In this document: positions 56,601-64,000 of the stretch, one piece after another | How positions within the stretch are numbered: the first letter of the stretch is position 1 | Layout of the letters: the number at the start of each line of letters is the position of its first letter | Origin: Rutidosis leptorrhynchoides | Taxonomy: Eukaryota; Streptophyta; Magnoliopsida; Asterales; Asteraceae | DNA length: 64,000 bases | Direction: 5' to 3' | Assembly (NCBI RefSeq): GCF_046630445.1 | Contig: NC_092341.1 | Coordinates: 30,456,001 to 30,520,000 of the forward strand | Translations under genes and position numbers: made by a program | The notes under the pieces: model-generated | The model's input: only the letters and a program-made list of their open reading frames with translations | The model's database searches: none | Told to the model about the DNA's origin: nothing

Positions 56601-59600
56601 TTAAGCTAATGGTGATGGAGTCAGGAAAAGGTGAGGATACTTCTGCATCATTTGATCCTCTCGTTCCCAGGTAAACTCAGGTCTACGCTTGGCATTCCAT
56701 CGAACTCGAACAATTGGAATCTTATTGCGTTTCAAGGTTTTGACCTCACGGTCCATAATTTTGACAGGTTCTTCCACGAAGTGGAGTTTGTCATCAATCG
56801 TAAGTTCTTCCAATGGTATGACAAGTTCCGGTGGAGCAAGGCACTTCTTCAAATTTGATACATGGAAGGTAGGATGAACAGCACTCAACTGAGTCAGAAG
56901 ATCCAGCCGATAAGCAACGGGTCCAACACGTTTCAAAATTTCAAAAGGACCAATATATCGCGGGTTTAACTTTCCGCGCTTTCCAAAACGAATCACACCT
57001 TTCCAAGGTGCGACTTTCAACATCACAAGGTCACCTACGTTGAATTCGAAGTCCTTACGTTTAAGATCAACATAACTCTTTTGGCGATCACGGGCCGTCT
57101 TAAGTCTCGCTTGAATCTGAGAAATCTTCTCCGTCGTTTCATGGAATACCTCGGGTCCGGTGATTTGCACTTTGCCTAACTCGGCCCAACAAATAGGAGA
57201 ACGGCACTTGCGGCCATACAACGCTTCAAAAGGCGCGGCTTTCTTACTTGAGTGATAACTGTTGTTGTAAGAGAATTCGGCTAGCGGCAGATGCCTTTCC
57301 CAAGACTTTCCGAAGTCAATAACACAGGCACGCAACATGTCCTCCAAAGTCTGAATCATTCGTTCGCTCTGACAATCGGTCTGGGGGTGATACGCGGTGC
57401 TCATGTCGAGACGAGTTCCCAAGGTTTCTTGCAAAGAACGCCAGAATCTGGAAGCAAAACGGGGATCGCGATCTGAGATAATTGATAGAGGCACGCCATG
57501 ACGAGATACAACCTCTTTGATGTACAGTCGAGCAAGTCTCTCCATTGTATCTGTTTCCTTCATAGCTAGGAAATGAGCAGATTTGGTAAGACGGTCAACG
57601 ATAACCCAGATTGTATCGTATCCACCCACCGTTTTTGGTAGCTTCATGATGAAATCCATCGTAATTGCTTCCCATTTCCATTGTGGGATTTCTGGTTATT
57701 GGAGTAATCTAGATGGCCTCTGATGTTCAGCCTTAACCTTCGAGCAAGTCAAACACCTCCCAACATAAGTTGCAACATCCTTCTTAAGATTTGGCCACCA
57801 ATATTGTTCCTTAAGATCGTGGTACATTTTTCCGACTCCTGGATGAATCGAATATCTCGACTTGTGGGCTTCATCAAGTAAAAGGCTTCGTAAATCCCCA
57901 TAACGAGGTACCCAAATTCTTCCGGCATAACATCGGAGTCCAGACTCTTTAACCTCGAATTTAGAGACCAGGATGTTCAGGTATTCACGAGATATGTTCT
58001 CCTCCTTGAGAGCCTCTTCTTAGGCTACTCGGATCTGGCTATGGAGGTTCGAATGGATGGTGATGTTTAGAGCCCGAACACGAAGAGGTACCGTTCTCTC
58101 CTTTCGACTTAAAGCGTCGGCTACAGCATTGGCCTTACCAGGATGGTAACGAAGTTCACAATTATAGTCGTTCAACGTCTCAATCCATCGTCGTTGTCTC
58201 ATGTTCAGGTGTTTCTGGTCAAATATGTGTTGGAGACTTTTGTGATCGGTGAATATGGTACTCTTTGTCCCATAAAGATAGTGTCTCCACAACTTCAAAG
58301 CGAAGACAACGGCTCCAAGTTCGAGATCATGGGTAGTGTAGTTTTGCTCATGAATCTTCAGCTGACGAGATGCATAAGCAATGACCTTCATTCTTTGCAT
58401 CAATACACAACCAAAACCATTCTTCGAAGCATCGTAGTATACAACGAAGTCGTCACTACCTTCGGGAAGAGATAAGATAGGTGCGGTGGTTAACTTCTGC
58501 TTCAGGGTTTGAAATGCTGCTTCTTGTTCGGTTTCCCAAACGAACTTCTTTCCTTTGTGAGTCAGTGCGGTTAAAGGACGCGCAATCAGCGAAAAACCTT
58601 CAATAAACCTTCTGTAGTAACCGGCAAGACTTAGGAATTGGCGGATGTGAGTCGGAGTAGTGGGTGTCTCCCACTTGCTGATAGCTTCAATCTTGGTGGG
58701 GTCAACTTTGATACCTTGATCACTCACAATATGACCCAGAAATTGGACTTCCTTCAGCCAAAATTCACAGTTGGAGAATTTGGCATAAAGCTGCTCTCGT
58801 CTCAAGAGTTCAAGCACTAACCGAAGATGTTGCTCATGTTCTTCTTCGCTCTTGGAGTAGATGAGGATATCATCTATGAAGACGATAACGAATTTATCCA
58901 GATAAGGCTTGCAGACACGATTCATGAGGTCCATGAACACGGCTGGTGTGTTGGTTAATCTGAACGGCATCACGAGAAACTCGTAATGACCATAGCGGTT
59001 TCTAAACGCAATCTTCATCACATCCCTCTCTTTCACCCTCAACTAGTGGTAACCGGATCGCAAATCGATCTTAGAGTACACGCTCGATCCTTGTAGCTGA
59101 TCAAAAAGATCGTCAATTCGGGGAAGAGGATATCGATTCTTGATCGTCAATTTGTTGAGTTCGCGGTAGTCGATACACATGCGGAAGGATCAGTCCTTTT
59201 TCTTCACGAATAAAACAGGTGCTCCCCAAGGCGACGAGCTCAGTTGGATAAACCCTCGGTCGAGCAATTTCTGAAGTTGACTCTACAACTCTTGCAGTTC
59301 GGAAGGTGCTAGTCGATAAGGTGCGCGAGCTACAAGTGCAGCTCCCGGCACTAGATCGATCTGGAATTCCACGGCTCTCGGTGGCGGTAATCCAGGCAGT
59401 TCTTTTGGAAAGACGTCGGGGAATTCATTCACGGTTCGGACATCATTCACACTCTTCTCCTCTGTTTCTAAAGCCTTCACGTGTGCTAAAACAGCAAGAC
59501 GTCCTTTCTTCATGATCTTCTACGCTTTCATACAACTAATGAGGTTCAGCTTCGAGTTACATCTCTCTCCGTAAATAGTCAATGGCTCACCGTTTCCTTG

Positions 59601-61016
59601 TGGTATACGAAGAGCTTTATCTCCACAGATAATATCGGCCCTTACTTTAGTCAACCAGTCCATGCCGACAATCACGTCAAAGCTTCCCAATTTGATGGGT
59701 ATCAAGTCAATTTCAAAATCCACGCCAGCTATGTTAATAATAGCTCCTCGGCCAATTTGGTCAACTTTCTCAAGTTTCCCATTGGCTACCTCAACTAGCA
59801 TATTCTCCTCTAAAGGTACTAATTACCAATCTATCTTAGAGCAAAAGTTTCTACAGACATAGCTTCTATCGGCACCAGTATCAAATAGGACAGAGGCTAA
59901 TAGATTGTTGATAGTGAATATACCTGTAACCAAGTCGGGGTTCTCACGGGCATCCCTTGCGTTCACATTGAAAGCTCTTCCACGCGGTGGTCCGCCATCC
60001 TTTCGCTTGTTGGGACACTCATTCCTGAAGTGGCCATGTTGTCCACACTCATAACACTTTCTTTGTCCATTGGGGTTGGTCCTCACAGCTGGGATGGGAA
60101 TCTTGCAGTCCTTGCCAATATGCCCGGTCCTTTTGCACTTTTCACAGACCACATTACAGTACCCGGTATGGTGCTTGTAGCACCTCTTGCACTACGGTAG
60201 AGTACCCTTGTAGTTGGGGTTCGAGCTAGTGTTCGGGTTGGGGTTCCTTCCGTCGTTAGGCCTCTTAGCGGGGGTTTGATCATAGGTTCTCCCCTTGTTG
60301 TTGTATTCCCACTTACGCTTCTCACCACTGGCTCCCGATTCGGATTTACCCTTTTCCAGTTCTTTGCTGATAATTTGGTTCATAAGGGTATGCGCCATGC
60401 GCATAGCTGCTGGGACGTTGGGTGGATTAGAAGAGGTGACATTTCCTTGAATGGACTTGGGAAGTCACCACAAGTATCGTTCCATTCTCTTAAATTCCGG
60501 GGTGACCATCGTGGGACACATCAGCACTAATTCCAGATACCTACGGTTGTAACCATCAAGATCGTTGCCCACAACCTTTAAATCCCAGAACTCAGCCTCC
60601 ATTTTCTGTATCTCTGTCCTGGGGCAGTACTCTTCGATCATGGCCCCCTTGAATTCTTCCCACGGAATGGCATAAGCCTCATCAATACCTTTAGCTTGAG
60701 CCAGTGTGTTCCACCAGGTTAGGGCATCATCTGACAGCGTACATGAGGCATACTTGGTTTTGTTCGCCTCTGAGCAGTTGCTGACGCGGAACACAGCTTC
60801 TAATTTCTCAAACCACCTAGTCAGACCAACTGGTCCCTCAGTACCGCTAAAGTTGTGGGGCTTGCAGCTTTGAAACTCTTTGTAAGTGCAACCGTTCTGG
60901 ACGTTCTGGTTAACCGGTGGGGCTGGGGGAATAGCATTTGCCATAGCTGCGGCTACTTGTTCCGCAATCATTTCCTCAATTTGTGCTGCTGTGGGCGCTG
61001 CTCTTCCATTTGCCAT
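56601..61016 (-). pseudogene. Tekay gag-pol with nine in-frame stops and no frameshift
   Basis: All open pieces lie in one frame of 1472 codons. Gag starts MANGRAAPTAAQIEEM and contains the capsid words RWFEKLEAVFRVS and ALTWWN. Two knuckles follow (CEKCKRTGHIGKDC, CYECGQHGHFRNEC) after a possible third. The protease is LFDTGADRSYV. Reverse transcriptase has CIDYRELNK and FIDD. Integrase has [22 protein letters not shown] and [12 protein letters not shown] chromodomain-like end ([16 protein letters not shown]) closes it. Stops are at 60465, 60192, 59823, 59520, 59283, 59190, 59043, 58020 and 57696. [12 protein letters not shown] shows two further substitutions at conserved sites. Confidence 0.92.
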
Positions 61017-61308
61017 TGCTCTTCTAAACAGAAATTTGACTTAAGTCAAAATCCAGCATTTAATATATAATCATACAGTATATGGTAAACAGGGAAACAA
61101 CATAACGCATGCCAAATAAGTAACGCAACCAGGTACAAATACCGCAAAACCAACATACAGTAACGTAAATAGAACACTGTGCAAGAATTAAACAATACAA
61201 AGTTCCATTCATTAATAAAGAGTTGCATACATCCGCATAGGTTCGTACAGTACATAAGTAAAACATGAACTACAAATTAGATTACATAATGAAATCTACT
61301 ACAATGCC

Positions 61309-61678
61309 CTATGGTGACGGTGGGTAAAGGATGTCCATTACGTGGGACATCTGGTCCTCGAGCTCAGTTACCTGAGCACGGAGGATCTCCACCTCCCTCG
61401 TCAGTTCCTTGACAGAGGGAGGGGCTGGCATAGCAGGCGGTGCTGCTGGTGCAGGTGGTGCCGGTGGTGCAGATGGTCCAGCACCAGAAGCAGATGCTGC
61501 ATAGCGGTAAGGCTTACGCACGAAAGGATCAGCAGGGTAAGGCACAACCCGCTTACGGGCGGTAACCCTACGACGCTGACCATGCGCATCAGTGAACGCT
61601 CGACCTCCGTTGATCCCCGGAATAACGGTGCCGTCGAAACGGTACCGCTTCTTCAGCGGGGTGGAGGGCGGCTGAACA
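61309..61678 (-). CDS. Pre-gag open frame of the Tekay element
   Basis: This frame lies upstream of gag on the element's own strand and is cut at its start by the LTR at 61679. It encodes a basic segment (KKRYRFDGTVIPG, RRRVTARKRVV), a Pro/Ala-rich stretch, and a C-terminal heptad-like segment (VKELTREVEILRAQVTELED) that may form a coiled coil. I do not recognise a family. The open length in GC-richer sequence and the orderly composition suggest it was coding, but its full start is not visible. Confidence 0.45.
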
Positions 61679-64000
61679 TGTAACGACCCTGGATTTTCCA
61701 ACGTTTATTTATTAATAATTATTATTATTAATACTTTTGATTTAACGAATGTATGTTATTACATTTACTTGTTACCATGATTGATCATACTTGACTTTAA
61801 ATGCCCGAAACGTCTTTGTGACATACGTACATTACACGAATAATATTTTCAGATATTATTTACATTCATGATTAAGTTTTATTAATCATTTTGATTAACT
61901 AAGGTTATTAGTTAATTACTTGGGCTTTAAATTGGATTAACTTGAGAATTACTTGAACTTGGGCCTTTATTAGTGTTATTGGACTAGAAAGCCCACCCTA
62001 CTTCTTTAATGGACTTGTTAGCCCACTCTACTTAACTAAATGGATTATCTAGCCCAACACATGCAAGTATCACTTACAAACTTAACTAAATTGATTAAAG
62101 ACTTATGGAATCTAGTTACACATCTACTTCCCATGCACATACACCTAATATCCATCTTTTTAAGCCTTTACATGCTAGTGACTAGTGAATAATCTCCCTC
62201 CCCCTCTTGCTTGTTGAACCGTCGGCCTCCAAGGGGTTTAAGGGAGTTCAAATCTTTTTTTTTATCACTTGTTACTTACATACTTCACTAGTTCCATTTC
62301 ATTTTACACACACACATCAAACTTACTTCTTTTCTCTCAAAGATTGTAAGTAACTTGAACAACTTTCTTCTCTTCTTTTCCTCCCTAAAAACTGAACCAA
62401 ACATCTCATACATCATCATCTTTTGTTCTTTGTTGTTGTTTAATTCTTTGTAGTTGTTAGTTGTTGTTATTTACTTACTAATTACTAAGAATCAAACTCT
62501 TTAGTTTGATTCTTCATATCAACTTGTTCATACAAGACATACAAGAACATAAACTTTCTAGTTTATGTTCTACACCAAATGTTTTAAAAGATTAAAGTCA
62601 TGTGTTGTAAAATTATACTTGTAATTCATGTTGTAAACTTAAAAGTTTACATTCTTAAAGATCAAGCTTTGGCTTGAATCTTTAAAGTATGAACAACCAT
62701 GACTTGTTACTTGTATATTTAGTTTATTTCTTCATTTCTTGCATCTTTAAATTTGTGATTTATGTTGTTCTTGGTCAAATGTTACTAGTTAACTTTGATC
62801 TCATTTTTTTCTTGAACAAAAGTTAACTTTAAAGGTTCAAGAACATAGAAGTGTAACTCTTTAGTTATAACTTCATACACTTGTGTTAGATTTAACTTAA
62901 TAACTTTAGATCTGGACTTTTGGGTCTTGGATCTTCAAGATCTAACTAAGAACTATGTTCTACATCTTAAGATCTTGATTAGTTAGTTTACTTTCAAGTT
63001 TGTAGTTCAATATTACTTTTATAGTTCATGTATGTGTTAAATCTAAGACTTTGATGTAACTTTGGTTCAATAAACTACATACAACACTTAATTGAGTTGT
63101 GCTACTTGTATTAGACTTACACTTGGGTTATGATGGTCAAAACTTGGTAAAGATGATGTAAACACATCAACGAGTTGTACACTTGAAGCTATATGCATCA
63201 AGGATGAGAACCGTGATAAGCATCGAGTACCAAGAAACCCCGGAACCTACAGTTTTACTGTTTCTGTGTCTGACCCATACAACCCTACTGTAAAGATGAT
63301 TTTCAGATATCTCTATTCGAGTAGATAACTTTTCATTTAGGACTCGTCTTAATCCGAGTTACGGTTTAGGATTTATGGCCCTCCGATCGTCACTATGTCC
63401 TTTTAACGTTGTGCTGAAAATTCTGACCTACTCCCACTTAGACCGTCGCCACGGTCAAACAAAGATGATTTTGCTTCTGGGATTTTTATCACAACTAAAG
63501 GACTCATATACGGAGCCATGGCCACTGGTCTCACCTTATTTCATTAGGTTTAGAGGCCGTGGTGATTGACCGAATTCAGCCTTTGTTTTAAACTTCTTTC
63601 ATGAACGAAACTTACTTTACACCTTTTGTTTGATGATGAATGATGATGAACTTTAAGACCTAATTTACTTACATTTAAACCTATTGGGACAATTTACTGA
63701 CTTAGTACTATTTGACTTAGGTTGAGGACTTTCCGGACCTACGTACTTGCTTATTTCCCGACTCGACTTTACCACTACTTTACTACTGTGAGTTATAGCA
63801 TCCCTTTTTACTTTAACTATTTTGGGAACTGAGAATACATGCGCATTTTACGTTTTACATACTAGGCACGAGTACTTATCTTATATATGTGTGGGTTATA
63901 CAACAGCATAAACATTCCCTTTAGCTCGGTAACGTTTAGTCATTGGTTTTTGAACCGGTGAACGCGAATCTTAGATATGGATCCATAGGGTTTGACATCC
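61679..64000 (+). mobile_element. Start of a Tekay-like LTR, opposite orientation, runs off the window
   Basis: It begins TGTAACGACCCTGGATTTTC and follows the order of conserved words of the 11994 LTR: CAAGGATGAGAACCGTGATA at 63200, TGTGAGTTATAGCATCCC at 63787, GAGAATACATGC at 63832, and AACGCGAATCTTAGATATGG at 63961. By comparison about 600 more bases are expected. No coding frame is present. It interrupts the minus-strand Tekay element at its 5' side, so it is a younger insertion, either a solo LTR or a full element. Confidence 0.8.

Larger units (their letters stand above)
53641..61678 (-). mobile_element. Tekay-type chromovirus, 5' end interrupted
   Basis: On the minus strand: pre-gag ORF, gag-pol (61016-56601), purine tract AACAGGTGGGTAA, and a 2925-base 3' LTR (56565 down to 53641) starting TGTAACGACCCGACTTTTTC. 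It is inserted in the Tat element after AAAAC (53636-53640), the likely target duplication. Its 5' LTR and primer site are not visible because another LTR starts at 61679 in the opposite direction. The C-terminus of integrase carries a chromodomain-like end. Confidence 0.88.

Noticed and set aside
1-64000. CRISPR array, phage or bacterial operon
   Set aside because: Repeat spacing, splice signals and element types are all eukaryotic; no array with unique spacers of even length exists.

Overview
This window reads as nuclear DNA of a flowering plant, a eudicot. The retroelement families feel like Asteraceae, but that is familiarity rather than proof. The sequence is AT-rich and shows GT-AG splice signals. 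It is built mainly from plant mobile elements: Ty1-copia, Ty3-gypsy of the Athila, Tekay and Tat types, a Cassandra TRIM, SINEs, hAT-type MITEs, a long-TIR Mutator-like element and a Helitron-like repeat. No operon, CRISPR array or functional tRNA or rRNA gene is visible.

Layout. 1-9300: intergenic DNA with (ATT)n and minisatellite repeats, a Helitron-like element, a SINE, a solo LTR with target duplication TGCAT, a stray last exon of a mitochondrial carrier gene, and a minus-strand F-box gene (6472-8371, leader exon near 9128-9265) split by a small hAT-type element. 9300-21207: a hAT MITE, a decayed trihelix/NAM-associated-like gene, a 2.9 kb solo LTR (11994-17607) that contains a second 2.6 kb solo LTR and a SINE, another hAT MITE, a long-TIR element (about 18254-19310), and a Cassandra element with 5S-rRNA-like LTRs. 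21208-26493: an intact Ty1-copia element with LTRs identical by eye and one 1365-codon gag-pol frame. 26499-27918: dispersed repeats.

27919-43044: a young Athila element on the minus strand. It has an open pol and a frameshifted env-like gene, but lacks the N-terminal part of gag and the outer end of its 5' LTR. 43045-49143: a second F-box gene, now a pseudogene, cut by a Ty1-copia element (43117-48198, TSD CCATT). 49391-50690: AT-rich dispersed repeats. 50697-53640: the 5' part of a Tat-type element. 53641-61678: a minus-strand Tekay chromovirus inserted into that Tat element and full of in-frame stops. 61679-64000: the start of another Tekay-type LTR in the opposite orientation.

How it works together. 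The host genes are few: two paralogous F-box genes, a trihelix-like gene and a carrier exon. Each is broken or altered, three of them with mobile elements in or against the coding sequence. The order of insertion can be read from target duplications and nesting. The most informative points are the intact Copia copy, the F-box/MITE chimera, the repeated GC palindromes of the Athila element, and two elements (Copia 43117-48198 and Tekay) that decay by in-frame stop mutations with no visible frameshift.
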